Assembly: GCA_013152795.1 (NCBI GenBank)
Contig: JAADFS010000028.1
Span: 1 to 62,543 of the forward strand
From: Deferribacteres bacterium
Lineage (GTDB): Bacteria > Nitrospirota > Thermodesulfovibrionia > UBA6902
Direction of reading: 5' to 3'
Length of the DNA stretch: 62,543 nucleotides
Position 1 is the first letter of the stretch. The number at the start of each line of letters is the position of its first letter. Made by a program: the position numbers and the translations under genes. Positions 46,524 through 55,659 of this stretch are shown in pieces. The notes below the pieces were generated by a model that had not been told where the DNA came from, ran no database searches, and was given only the letters and a program-made list of their open reading frames with translations.

Positions 46524-48501
46524 CTATTTTGTCGACAGCACAAGAGGCGACGATACGAACGGCACGGGAGCCTGGAAAGCGGCTTTGACGGGTACCATCA
46601 CCATGACGAACGGCTCCACCGCGGTCTCCGCGGTAGGCGGGGCCTTCACCTCCGAGCTCTGGGCCGGGGCGTGGATATGCCTCGATGCGGACGAGACTTC
46701 GGACGTCTGGGCGCAGGTGAGCAGCATCACAGACGATAACAATCTCGTGCTTGTCAGCAATTACACTGGCGCAGGCGGCTCGGGTCCGGCGAGCAAGCTT
46801 GCGAACTGGAAGACTGTTGAGCATGCAGATGAGGCCGGCGGCTTGGCCGCAGGCGATATTGTGTGGCTGCGCAGAGGGGGTAGCGAATACCCCGTAAGTG
46901 ACATTGCTCCTACAGGAGATGGCACAGGAGCATCTCCAATTCAGAGAATCGGGTGGCCGAGGGCTGCTAAAACCCTCACGGGGAACTGGGTCAACGGGTA
47001 TCCCTGCGTGTGGGGCCTGTCGATAGTTGCGAACAGGAGCGAGCACCAGACGCGCCGAATCAGGCTCGACGCGGACGGGAAGTGGTACATGATCACCCAC
47101 ATCGGGCAGGAGCTGGCCTATGACGGCCAGTCGGCGGATTTCGTCGTCGGTGAGACCGTCACCGGAAGCGCAAGCGGTGCCACCGGTGTGATCGTGTATG
47201 ACGACGATCAGGGGACCTCCGGGACCCTGATTCTCCAGAACGTCCAAGGGACGTTCGTGGACAACGAAACAATCACCAGCACGAGCGGCTCCGCAACAGC
47301 AAACATCCCCTCCGGCACGGTGGGATGCTTTATTATTGATCGGAAGTTTTCCGGCACGAGTACTTCTGCCGGGGCTTCGACCATGCAGGAAGATGATGAT
47401 TATTCCACGCGCCCCGATATAGGCTCATTGCGCACCATCTGGGACGCAGATGGGGATGCTCCGTATGTGATTGACTTTGCAGGCGGTGCGTACAACATAT
47501 ATTTCAATGCTGACAATTACAATATCTTGAAGAATCTTGAGTTCAAGGATACTGCAGACGGTGCTGGGCACGTAATGTTTGCATATTCGGCAGCAGGTGC
47601 AATCATAGGGTGTCTGTTCAAGACCACCTATTCTGCACGCTGCATAGGACAAACTACTGACTATCTGTATCTTGAAAGGGTCACAGCAGAGAACGATGGG
47701 GTTACGGCATATTACACTCGCGATGGGATAGGCGTGGGTGCCAAAGGGGTACTATATGCGAAGGATGTGGCTGTGTACAATTGCGGCGGATATGGACTTG
47801 ATGTCAACGGGGGCACAGCTATCCTCGAAAACGTGAACATTGGCGTTGAAGGCGCCAACCAGGATGCAGACATAGCAATATATTACTCCGGGCAGGTCTT
47901 CGGAAGAGATGTGCAACTGGGAGGAACGAATGGGTATGTTGAAGATGCTTCTTACGTTTCGCCCAGAAAGCTTGTATCGATAGAAAACTTCCAAAAGGAG
48001 CTCGGCAGGCAGAAACAATGGTTCCGCGGCGGAGAGATCCACAATGTCGATGTGGGCGACACCAATGCCCCCTCCGTCGCCGATCCTACCGGCAAGACCA
48101 CCGATTTGATGGAAATCCTCCCCAACGTCAGCGGATTCGATTTCATCGAGGAGTGGGCCGTCGATATCTTCACGGGGGAAGAAGACGGGGTCAACGGGGC
48201 GAGGACGTACACCTTATACATCCAGAACAACACCGGGAATACCCTCAACGCCTCAACGGCGAAAGACGATCTATGGCTGGTGGCGGAGTACGTGTCGCAA
48301 TACTCTGCGAATGACGCATACACAGTCGAGCGCGTCTTTTCTGCGGAGACTCTCATCGCACAGCGTGCGGACGCAACCGATTGGGATTCGTTGTCAGTGA
48401 CTATCAATGCGGCTGTTGCATCGAAGGTCCGCCTCAAACTCTACATCTCGACATATTCCGCTACCGGCGGAATATACGTAGGTGGATTGGCGGTGTCCTG
48501 A
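46516..48501 (+). CDS. Beta-helix virion appendage protein
   Basis: The 661-residue product starts FVDSTRGDDTNGTGAW, a common opening of parallel beta-helix phage proteins. A repetitive middle follows, typical of right-handed beta-helices (YNILKNLEFKDTADG, DYLYLERVTAENDG, LYAKDVAVYNCGGYG). The C-terminal 150 residues form a beta-sandwich. It probably decorates the capsid or tail, or acts as a receptor-binding or carbohydrate-binding spike. Its place before the tail tube gene is unusual for a tail spike. Confidence 0.7.
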   Translation: MADYFVDSTRGDDTNGTGAWKAALTGTITMTNGSTAVSAVGGAFTSELWAGAWICLDADETSDVWAQVSSITDDNNLVLVSNYTGAGGSGPASKLANWKTVEHADEAGGLAAGDIVWLRRGGSEYPVSDIAPTGDGTGASPIQRIGWPRAAKTLTGNWVNGYPCVWGLSIVANRSEHQTRRIRLDADGKWYMITHIGQELAYDGQSADFVVGETVTGSASGATGVIVYDDDQGTSGTLILQNVQGTFVDNETITSTSGSATANIPSGTVGCFIIDRKFSGTSTSAGASTMQEDDDYSTRPDIGSLRTIWDADGDAPYVIDFAGGAYNIYFNADNYNILKNLEFKDTADGAGHVMFAYSAAGAIIGCLFKTTYSARCIGQTTDYLYLERVTAENDGVTAYYTRDGIGVGAKGVLYAKDVAVYNCGGYGLDVNGGTAILENVNIGVEGANQDADIAIYYSGQVFGRDVQLGGTNGYVEDASYVSPRKLVSIENFQKELGRQKQWFRGGEIHNVDVGDTNAPSVADPTGKTTDLMEILPNVSGFDFIEEWAVDIFTGEEDGVNGARTYTLYIQNNTGNTLNASTAKDDLWLVAEYVSQYSANDAYTVERVFSAETLIAQRADATDWDSLSVTINAAVASKVRLKLYISTYSATGGIYVGGLAVS

Positions 48502-48656
48502 TGGCGATTCAGACTGGCTGGAGTTACGGTGAGTACAAGGTGAAAATAATCAGTGCAGCTCCGGAAGAGTCGTGGTCGTATGGAGAATATGGGTTTTTCT
48601 GGGAAGAAGCGGCCACAACAGGACCGACAATAACACAGTCAATAGTGGGGAGATGA
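48501..48656 (+). CDS. Small protein with GPTITQSIVGR C-terminus
   Basis: The 51-residue product has two WSYGEY repeats and ends in GPTITQSIVGR. Its C-terminus closely matches that of the 296-residue protein encoded at 49128-50018. Its ATG overlaps the beta-helix stop. The shared tail suggests a common docking or assembly signal. Confidence 0.5.
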   Translation: MAIQTGWSYGEYKVKIISAAPEESWSYGEYGFFWEEAATTGPTITQSIVGR

Positions 48657-48866
48657 ATGGGCAGACTGGTGATGAAATGTAAATGTGGTGAGCTTGTAGA
48701 CCTGGGATACAATGTGCAGGCAATCCCAAGACTGGCAGTTTGCGCCAAGTGCGCGAAGCTCAAGAATGCAAAGATCAGGAGGGATGTGATCCGACGTGGA
48801 GGGGTGAAAGGCAACCTTTCCTTGAGAAACGGGATCAATATCATATTTGGAGGTCACAATGGATAG
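48657..48866 (+). CDS. Small zinc-ribbon-like protein
   Basis: The 69-residue basic protein contains KCKCGELVDLG and AVCAKCAKLK, two CxC/CxxC knuckles that could bind zinc. Lysine and arginine residues follow. It starts directly after the preceding stop. Function unknown. Confidence 0.45.
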   Translation: MGRLVMKCKCGELVDLGYNVQAIPRLAVCAKCAKLKNAKIRRDVIRRGGVKGNLSLRNGINIIFGGHNG

Positions 48867-49128
48867 ATGGAAAACTCTCAATGAAGTTCCGAAAGTTTTC
48901 AGAATTCTTGACGGTGGAAGGCTTTCGGTCGAGCAGTGCAACCTGATATACAAGGATCTCGCATCGAAATATATCAGAACCAGGGCGGATGGAAGGAGGG
49001 ATTTCGACTATTCAAAGGCGAGGGAAGAGTTCAAGAGGAGATACGAGAAAAAGAAGCTGGGAAACACATTCGTGTGGATCACAAAGGGTGGGAACGGCAG
49101 TACGTCATCTGTTGAGGGAGGTGAATAA
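48859..49128 (+). CDS. Small hypothetical phage protein
   Basis: The 89-residue charged protein has GGAGGT five bases before the ATG at 48859 and overlaps its neighbours on both sides (eight bases and one base). Sequence such as RRDFDYSKAREEFKRRYEKKK is helical and basic. No domain is recognised. Confidence 0.5.
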   Translation: MDRWKTLNEVPKVFRILDGGRLSVEQCNLIYKDLASKYIRTRADGRRDFDYSKAREEFKRRYEKKKLGNTFVWITKGGNGSTSSVEGGE

Positions 49129-50018
49129 TGGGACTCTTGCTGCTTAATGGTGCTGGTACGGATTCAACCGATCCGATCCTGAAAGGACTCGGGTTTGATT
49201 TCATCATATCCCCGGAAAGCATGGATGTAGCCGACGTCAATGATGTCGGTATCGATAATGCTACCGGATTCCCGATCACAAACTCGGTTTTGACATCGCT
49301 GCACCCGGCTGAAACGGTCATTGAAAAGGGGACCGCAGGATCCTATGATGATACGTTGAAGCAACTGGCAATAGGAAGCACAACCGGGTTGGCTGCAGGA
49401 GATTTCATATATCTCTCACATGCAGCCATTACAGACGGGATATACGAGATTGCCTCGGTTGTTGATGCCACGAATGTCACGCTTGTCTCCGACCCTTTTT
49501 CAGGCGGTGGAAACCAGACTGCGATCTCATACCAGGTTGCATGGGCATATGCCGGGGTAGCCGGAACGGCACCGTCTGTTCTTGACGGCGTGTCGTATTA
49601 CAAATCCGATCTTGACGATGGCCTCACGTCTACGCAGACAGAGGACACGAACTATATCGCAAGTCCACCTGCAGGGGCGAGTTATATCGCTATCGACGGA
49701 AAGAGCTATACGGGACAGACTACGAACGACCCGAGTCCGACCCTGGTAATTCTGAGTGGCTGGACAAACAAGGGTGGCGTTACACACGTTGAGCTGTCCG
49801 GAACCGATGCTTTCTGGGATGCCGGTCTGACCGACCAGGCAGAGAAGGACATTGCGACCGCAGAGGCCGGAGGCCTATACCTGAGTTCCGGAGATGGACT
49901 CAAATCGTTCAATATCATTTTAAAATCAGCATCCGGAGGGGTTCAGGTAAGTGTTGCATGTGATATAACACTTGATACATCAGGACCCACCATTACGCAT
50001 TCGGTGGTCGGAAGGTAA
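49128..50018 (+). CDS. Structural phage protein with GPTITHSVVGR C-terminus
   Basis: The 296-residue product is rich in Gly, Ser, Thr and Asp, with beta-strand repeats and no signal peptide. This fits a virion surface protein, perhaps with Ig-like or beta-helical folds. It ends in GPTITHSVVGR, almost the same as the small protein ending at 48656. Position between a beta-helix protein and tail genes supports a virion role. Confidence 0.6.
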   Translation: MGLLLLNGAGTDSTDPILKGLGFDFIISPESMDVADVNDVGIDNATGFPITNSVLTSLHPAETVIEKGTAGSYDDTLKQLAIGSTTGLAAGDFIYLSHAAITDGIYEIASVVDATNVTLVSDPFSGGGNQTAISYQVAWAYAGVAGTAPSVLDGVSYYKSDLDDGLTSTQTEDTNYIASPPAGASYIAIDGKSYTGQTTNDPSPTLVILSGWTNKGGVTHVELSGTDAFWDAGLTDQAEKDIATAEAGGLYLSSGDGLKSFNIILKSASGGVQVSVACDITLDTSGPTITHSVVGR

Positions 50019-50515
50019 TGGCTACAGAGGCGATAAAAAAGACATACCTTGACCTTGTGATAGACTCTGACGAGGAGTTGGGAATACTCGACTCCTCGTA
50101 CATAGAGGATTATTATGGCATCGACGGCCAATTGACATTGCACCATCAGGATACAGCGCAGGAATTCGATATAGTGATGGCTCCGGTCGATGGGGGAGGC
50201 CCCTATCCGAATGATCACTTCGAAGGCACAAGGGATGCAACGGTGATGCCCCTTGGTATATATGAGGTCAGAGGCAGGGTCAGGGATACTGTCGGGAACT
50301 ATACAATCCTGACCGCATTCCAGAACCCGAACGGAAACGAGCGGGTCCTTGAGTTGTTATTTTCGCTGGTAGAGAGCCTCGGAGTGGTCTACGCGAAAAT
50401 CAGTGGGTTGAAATCCTATGTAGACGTGCTGATAAAAGCAAAACAATACTTGAGAAACCCCGAGGTAAGCATGAGTTCATATTTTGACATTACAGCAATT
50501 TCAAGAGGGCTGTAG
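50018..50515 (+). CDS. Putative virion protein
   Basis: The 165-residue product has a beta-rich first part (GQLTLHHQDTAQEFDIVMAPVDGG, GIYEVRGRVRDTVGNYTILTAF) resembling an Ig-like or jelly-roll module, then helices. Its ATG overlaps the previous stop. No named family is recognised. Confidence 0.5.
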   Translation: MATEAIKKTYLDLVIDSDEELGILDSSYIEDYYGIDGQLTLHHQDTAQEFDIVMAPVDGGGPYPNDHFEGTRDATVMPLGIYEVRGRVRDTVGNYTILTAFQNPNGNERVLELLFSLVESLGVVYAKISGLKSYVDVLIKAKQYLRNPEVSMSSYFDITAISRGL

Positions 50516-50812
50516 ATGGCTACTTACGACAGAGGCACTCCTGTACTGATAGAGGCTGAGTTCAAAAGAAATGAACCCTTCGGAGGCCCTGCGTATTTCG
50601 ATCCGACATCACCCAAGGTGACCGTTACTGCTCCGGATGGCACTGTTATGGTCGACGGAGCCGCCATGACGAAGCAGGAGACAGGGAAATGGTATCACAT
50701 ATTCCAGACGGACATTTCATGGGAAAAAGGTCCGTACAATGTCAAGATTACCTGCAGTGACGGGACTTACAATGATGTGACTGTCGCGAGAGGGATATTC
50801 AGGTTGCTGTAA
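50516..50812 (+). CDS. Ig-like virion domain protein
   Basis: The 98-residue product (PVLIEAEFKRNEPFGGPAYFDPTSPKVTVTAPDG, WEKGPYNVKITCSDGTYNDVTV) has the strand pattern of a single immunoglobulin-like or carboxypeptidase-regulatory-like domain. Such domains decorate phage virions and bind host surface sugars weakly. It starts right after the preceding stop. Confidence 0.55.
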   Translation: MATYDRGTPVLIEAEFKRNEPFGGPAYFDPTSPKVTVTAPDGTVMVDGAAMTKQETGKWYHIFQTDISWEKGPYNVKITCSDGTYNDVTVARGIFRLL

Positions 50813-50891
50813 TACGAGGCACACGATGCCAGAGCCTATAGTGGCTGGGCCAGGCATTTTATTTTCAACCAAAAATCTACGGAGGTGAAAG

Positions 50892-51626
50892 ATGGGAAAG
50901 TCATACACAATAGGTAAAGGAAAACTCCTTTTCAGGCCTGAAGGTGAGCAGGGGTACAAGGACCTGGGCAACTGCCCGGACTTCAAGGTCACCGTTGCAA
51001 CCGAAAAGAAGGAGCATTACTCGGACAGGTCAGGGATATCCGTCAAGGATGCCGAGATCGTGACGAAGCAGACTGCATCTGGAGGGTTCACGCTCGATGA
51101 GCCGAACATCGACAACCTGAACATGTTTGTGATGGGAGCCGGGACTGTTACGACCCAGCAGGCTGCCGGATCCGCAACCGATCAGGCTGTCACTGCATTG
51201 CTCGACCGTTGGGTCGCCCTCGGCAAGGTCAATGTCTCAAGCGTTGTCGTGACAGACAACAGTGGCACTACCACGTATGTTAAGGGCACCGATTATGAGC
51301 TTGACGCAAGTGCAGGGCTCATAATGGCCCTGTCGAGTGGATCAATTACTGACGGGGAATCCCTGCTCGTTGATTTCACTTACCCGGACGCCACAATCAA
51401 GCAGGTCAATGCTGCAACGGCTACAACGGTCAAGGGGCACATATACTTTGTGGGAGACCCTCCTGTCGGAAAGATCCTCGACGTCAAGGGCTATATCAGC
51501 CTTGCCCCGAATGGAGAGCTCTCTCTGATAGGCGAGGACTGGATGCAGTATGAATTCGAGATGGAGTTCCTCTCTCATGCTGACTATGATGGTCTCTTTG
51601 AGATCGTCGAAAGAGGTGAGGTCTGA
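50892..51626 (+). CDS. Major tail tube protein
   Basis: The 244-residue product fits phage tail tube proteins in size and position, just upstream of the tail chaperones and tape measure. Typical sequence includes FKVTVATEKKEHYSDRSGISVKD, GGFTLDEPNIDNLNMFVMG and the C-terminal EMEFLSHADYDGLFEIVERGE. CGGAGGTG lies before the start. It polymerises into the tail tube around the tape measure. Confidence 0.78.
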   Translation: MGKSYTIGKGKLLFRPEGEQGYKDLGNCPDFKVTVATEKKEHYSDRSGISVKDAEIVTKQTASGGFTLDEPNIDNLNMFVMGAGTVTTQQAAGSATDQAVTALLDRWVALGKVNVSSVVVTDNSGTTTYVKGTDYELDASAGLIMALSSGSITDGESLLVDFTYPDATIKQVNAATATTVKGHIYFVGDPPVGKILDVKGYISLAPNGELSLIGEDWMQYEFEMEFLSHADYDGLFEIVERGEV

Positions 51627-52063
51627 TGAGCGACGAGTTGAAGGTCCTTCTGCCTGATGAGATGTACATACTCGAGACTGGGGAACAGGTCACTGTCAGG
51701 CCTGTTCCCTTCGGCAAACTGAATATCTTCTCCGAGGCAGTGGCATCACTGATGCTGAAAATTTCTGATCTTGGCCTTGAGCTCAGAGATATCAAGAATT
51801 GGAAGACCCTCTTTGACGTCGCCTTCGAGGAGATGCTCAATATCATGGGCCTGGTGCTCGAAAAGCCCCGGGAATGGTTTGACACGATATCCATCAATGA
51901 TGGCATAGGCCTCTTGGCCATCATTGTCGAGCAGAACTTCAGGGAGGAGACTAAAAAAAACATCCTCAAGGTCGTAGAGAAATTGAGCTCAACATGGCAG
52001 ACGTCATCCAGATACTCATCTCGGCAGGACACAGCTGGGAAGAGATCAAGAACTACACGGTAG
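51626..52063 (+). CDS. Tail assembly chaperone (G product)
   Basis: The 145-residue product starts one base into the tail tube stop. It is helical and acidic (LMLKISDLGLELRDIKNW, MLNIMGLVLEKPREWFDTISI). Its last third after residue 112 is low-complexity and reads over the frameshift product. A canonical slippery heptamer lies at residues 111-112. It assists assembly of the tail tube around the tape measure. Confidence 0.78.
   Translation: MSDELKVLLPDEMYILETGEQVTVRPVPFGKLNIFSEAVASLMLKISDLGLELRDIKNWKTLFDVAFEEMLNIMGLVLEKPREWFDTISINDGIGLLAIIVEQNFREETKKNILKVVEKLSSTWQTSSRYSSRQDTAGKRSRTTR
51955..51961 (+). other. Programmed -1 ribosomal frameshift site (A AAA AAC)
   Basis: A AAA AAC is in the exact register needed for a -1 slip (zero-frame codons AAA at 51956 and AAC at 51959) inside a run of eight A. 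After the slip the reading frame stays open into the downstream chaperone frame to 52260. This matches the G/GT frameshift of lambda-like phages. Confidence 0.85.
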
Positions 52064-52260
52064 GGCAGATCGAGCTGTTTGCCGAAAGCGTCATGCGGGT
52101 TGAGAACATGAAATTGTCCAGCCTGACGTGGGCTGTTCATGTTGCCGCCCAGGGTGGCCATAAGGACGTGAAGAACTATACGGACAACCTGAAACCCGGC
52201 AAGGAGCTTGGAAGAGATGACTTGCTGCGAGATTTCAAGAGGACAGGAAATACAAAATGA
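51961..52260 (+). CDS. Tail assembly chaperone frameshift extension (T part)
   Basis: The -1 frame from the slippery site to 52260 has no stop and encodes about 100 residues, including MADVIQILISAGHSWEEIKNYTVGQIELFAESVMRVE. The sequence fits the second domain of tail chaperones, which contacts the tail tube protein. An internal ATG at 51994 could also start it, but without good Shine-Dalgarno. The full fusion would be about 211 residues. Confidence 0.78.
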   Translation, partial: HPQGRREIELNMADVIQILISAGHSWEEIKNYTVGQIELFAESVMRVENMKLSSLTWAVHVAAQGGHKDVKNYTDNLKPGKELGRDDLLRDFKRTGNTK

Positions 52261-52398
52261 TGATGACAGGCCATATGAGTAAGGCAAGCAGGTGGCCTGC
52301 AGGACGGAAGATGACGGTTACAGGCAGGGCAATTAGCCTGGCAAACAATTGACAAAGGTAGATGATGAATAAAAATATCAACACCGACTGGAGCATGA

Positions 52399-55300
52399 AT
52401 GACCTCCATTGTTAATTTAATTATATCCGCACAGGACAAAGCGAGTCAAATTGTCCGGAAGACAGAGAACGGCATCAAGAAACTCTCTGGTGCTTCGAAG
52501 GCATATCACGACACACTTCAGGGCCTGAACGGGACTGCAGACAAGTTCATGCAGAACATGCAGCGTATAGCTGCTGTTGTGGGTATAGCCGGAGTTGCAC
52601 GGTCTTTTGTCGAGATCAATTCAAGCGCTGAGAAGACAAAACTGATGCTCCAGGGGCTCCTGGGATCTACTGAAGCGGCAGCAGAGGCGTTTGAATGGAT
52701 ACTCGATATCTCAACTAAACTGCCTTTTTCAATTGATGCGCTCAAGGATTCCTACATCAAGCTGCAGGTGGCAGGACTGGATCCCATGAGCGGATCACTC
52801 AAGACCCTGTCTGATGCGATCGCTTCATTTGGAGGGACCGATGAGGACCTGAAACTTGCGTCCATTGCGATACAGCAGATGGCAGGCAAGGGTGTCGTCT
52901 CAATGGAAGAACTGAGGCAACAGCTCGGGGAAAGGATACCTACCGCGATCAAGGCCATGGCAGAGGGAATGGGAATGTCCATGGGCCAGCTCACAAAGGA
53001 GATTGAGAAGGGAAATATCAGTGCCACCAGGGGCATCAATGCCATGATGAGCAAGCTGGAAGAATGGTATGGCGGCCGGGGCAAGGAAATGATGAATTCA
53101 TGGGCTGGGCTCATGTCAAATTTGAGGGTGGCATGGGAGAGGTTTGCCTTGTTCATCGGTGAGACAGGGGTTTTTGAAAAACTCAAAAGCATCATCGATG
53201 GCGTACTTGGAAAGCTTGATGAGATGAAACAAAGTGGGAACCTGAAGGCCTGGGGAGAAAGAATTGCTGGCACAATCGGAAGATTGGTTGACATGTTTGT
53301 GCGGCTTGGAGCGGTCATAGTAAGAGTAATCGATATTTTTGGACCCTTTCTCCCGGTACTAATCGAGATGTTTGTGTATTTCAAGATGACGAAGGTCATT
53401 CTCGGGGGAATTATCGGGCTGCCGTTGAGTATAGGCAGGGAATTGATGGCATTAAAAAAAGCTGCAACTGTTTTGATGGGTACCGGGATTGCTCAATATT
53501 TCAAGAATCTGGGCATGGTTATGACTACATTACCCGCAAAGATCATTGCAATAGATAATAGTTTGGGCGGGCTGGCAAAGAAAGCCGGGCTGATAACTGC
53601 TGCCTTCACTTTTGGTTGGCAGTTCGGAAAATGGCTCGGTGGATTCGAGGTTGTGCGCAAGTGGACTGAGGTGGCAATGACCTATCTGGATGAATTTTTC
53701 ATCTGGTACCGCATCAAACAGCTTGAACTGTGGAAACTGACAAAAAAGGTCTTCACCCTCGGCGCCGCGGACACTACTGCTACAGACAGGCAGATAGCGG
53801 CTTTGAACAGGCACAGGGAAATCCTTGCCCTGGTGCGGAAAGATATTCTCAAGGGCAAGGATGCACAGGAAAAGCTCGGAAAAGAGACGGAGAAGTCGAC
53901 AAGGGCGATAGAAAATCAGAGCAGGCAGGTTGAGAAGCAGAAAAAAACATACGAAGAACTGATGGATTCAATTGAGGAGGGCTCCTCACAATACATTGCG
54001 ATCAAAAGCAGGGAACTTTCCACCTTCAAGGCCAATATCGACTATGAGATCGCATTGGAAAAACAGAAATATGAACAGGGGAAGATATCCCTTGAGGAGT
54101 TCCTGAAGTTCAGGCAGAGCAGGCAGCAGGCATATACTGAGGAGATGATCAGGCTCAAGGAGATGGAGATCGAGGCCCTCAAGGAGGCCCCGGATGTTGA
54201 CCCCGTCAAAGTAAAGGCTATTGAGGAGGAGATCAAGCAGATCAAGATACAATCCGCCCAGGACCAGTTGAAGATCCAGCAAGAGCTTGCCCAGGGCATC
54301 AAAAAAGAGCATGAGGATGCCTTCACAAACTGGAAGTCACTCCAGGAACTCAGGCTTGATACCCTGAAAAACCAGTTTGACCTTGAGAATACACTCGATG
54401 ATGAGGCGGCCAAGCAGGGCCTCTTGAGACAGTCGGAAGTGCTTGAGCGTAAACTTCAGAGAACAAAAGAGTTCTATGAGGCCCGGATCAAACTTGCCAC
54501 TGAAGCACTTCAGAAGATAGCAGAGATTGAAGGAACTGACAGCGAAGGATACAAGAAGGCCTATGCCGAACGTCTGAGACTACAGCAGGAACTCGAGATC
54601 CAGGTTATCAGGTCGGAGGCCCAGATCAATGAAGCAAGGGTTAATGAGGAGATAGAGGCACAGAAACTCGTAGCTGATCTGACTGATGACCGCATCAGGC
54701 TTGCTGAGATAGAGAAGGCTGAAAAACTGCAAAAGTTGAAGGAATATCACGAGCAGGGACTTATAAGTGCAATCGAATATTCTCATGCTGTTATAGCTCT
54801 TGAGAAAAAGATTACGGACAGTTTTAGCTCTGAGCTCAGAGAGAGGTCGGAGCAGTTGACGGTATGGGCCGGCATCATATCAGAGAGGACGCGCAGGATG
54901 TATGATGCCATCGGCGGACTCGTGATGAATTCCTTCGAAGATGTCAAGCAGTATTTCGGTTCTGCCAGCGATGCCCTTGCAATTACTGTTTCAGAGGTTC
55001 GTGCGCAGATAGAGGGGTTCCTGAATGCAATCAACAGGGGCACAGCTGAGACATTCTGGAAGGCAGAGCTCTTCGGCCGCAAAATGGTCGACATGGTCGG
55101 GACAAACATCTATGACTGGGCCAGCCGGGTCGCGGAGTATATCCAGTACGTCAAGGGCTTGATGGATGACCTCAGGGACACCATAGAGGACTATCGGAAA
55201 CAACTGCTCCGGCTCAGGGGAGACCGTGTCGGCCTCGTTGAAATATGGTACCAGGAACAGCTTGAAAAGCTGAAGAGTAAGTTCAAGGACCTTGCAGATT

Positions 55301-55659
55301 CGCCTGAATACAGGCAGGCGATTGACCTGCTGCGGAAACTGTACGAGGAGAAGCTTAAAAAGGCAGAGGAGTCAATGAGTAAAGAGGAAAACCGGTGGGA
55401 GAAGTATGCCGGCGTTATTACAACAACAGCAGAGAATATGGCCGGCAAGGTCAAGAGCTCAGTGGCCGGCATTGCATCTATCAACCTGTCAGCTATTTCC
55501 GGATCCTTGTCTCCGGAAGTGCGCGTTCAACGAGACATAAAGCTTGATTCCGTGTTCAAGATACAGACTTTCGACTCTGAAACAACAAGGCGTTGGCTCA
55601 GGGATATCGTATTCCCGGAATGGGAAAAACAACTCAGGCTGAAAGGGATCAGGTTATGA
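52399..55659 (+). CDS. Tail tape measure protein
   Basis: At 1086 residues this is the longest gene here, in the usual place after the tail chaperones. The N-terminal 230 residues match the tape measure domain (ALKDSYIKLQVAGLDPMSGSLKTLSDAIASFGG, MAGKGVVSMEELRQQLGERIPTAIKAMAEGMG). Hydrophobic helices lie around 300-370, then long Lys/Glu coiled coils (about 490-850). A rough scale of 1.5 Angstrom per residue implies a tail near 160 nm. The gap upstream holds only doubtful short frames. Confidence 0.9.
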   Translation: MTSIVNLIISAQDKASQIVRKTENGIKKLSGASKAYHDTLQGLNGTADKFMQNMQRIAAVVGIAGVARSFVEINSSAEKTKLMLQGLLGSTEAAAEAFEWILDISTKLPFSIDALKDSYIKLQVAGLDPMSGSLKTLSDAIASFGGTDEDLKLASIAIQQMAGKGVVSMEELRQQLGERIPTAIKAMAEGMGMSMGQLTKEIEKGNISATRGINAMMSKLEEWYGGRGKEMMNSWAGLMSNLRVAWERFALFIGETGVFEKLKSIIDGVLGKLDEMKQSGNLKAWGERIAGTIGRLVDMFVRLGAVIVRVIDIFGPFLPVLIEMFVYFKMTKVILGGIIGLPLSIGRELMALKKAATVLMGTGIAQYFKNLGMVMTTLPAKIIAIDNSLGGLAKKAGLITAAFTFGWQFGKWLGGFEVVRKWTEVAMTYLDEFFIWYRIKQLELWKLTKKVFTLGAADTTATDRQIAALNRHREILALVRKDILKGKDAQEKLGKETEKSTRAIENQSRQVEKQKKTYEELMDSIEEGSSQYIAIKSRELSTFKANIDYEIALEKQKYEQGKISLEEFLKFRQSRQQAYTEEMIRLKEMEIEALKEAPDVDPVKVKAIEEEIKQIKIQSAQDQLKIQQELAQGIKKEHEDAFTNWKSLQELRLDTLKNQFDLENTLDDEAAKQGLLRQSEVLERKLQRTKEFYEARIKLATEALQKIAEIEGTDSEGYKKAYAERLRLQQELEIQVIRSEAQINEARVNEEIEAQKLVADLTDDRIRLAEIEKAEKLQKLKEYHEQGLISAIEYSHAVIALEKKITDSFSSELRERSEQLTVWAGIISERTRRMYDAIGGLVMNSFEDVKQYFGSASDALAITVSEVRAQIEGFLNAINRGTAETFWKAELFGRKMVDMVGTNIYDWASRVAEYIQYVKGLMDDLRDTIEDYRKQLLRLRGDRVGLVEIWYQEQLEKLKSKFKDLADSPEYRQAIDLLRKLYEEKLKKAEESMSKEENRWEKYAGVITTTAENMAGKVKSSVAGIASINLSAISGSLSPEVRVQRDIKLDSVFKIQTFDSETTRRWLRDIVFPEWEKQLRLKGIRL

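Noticed and set aside
52257..52398. Short open frames between the tail chaperone and tape measure genes
   Set aside because: The longest is 31 codons with no ribosome-binding site or recognisable sequence.
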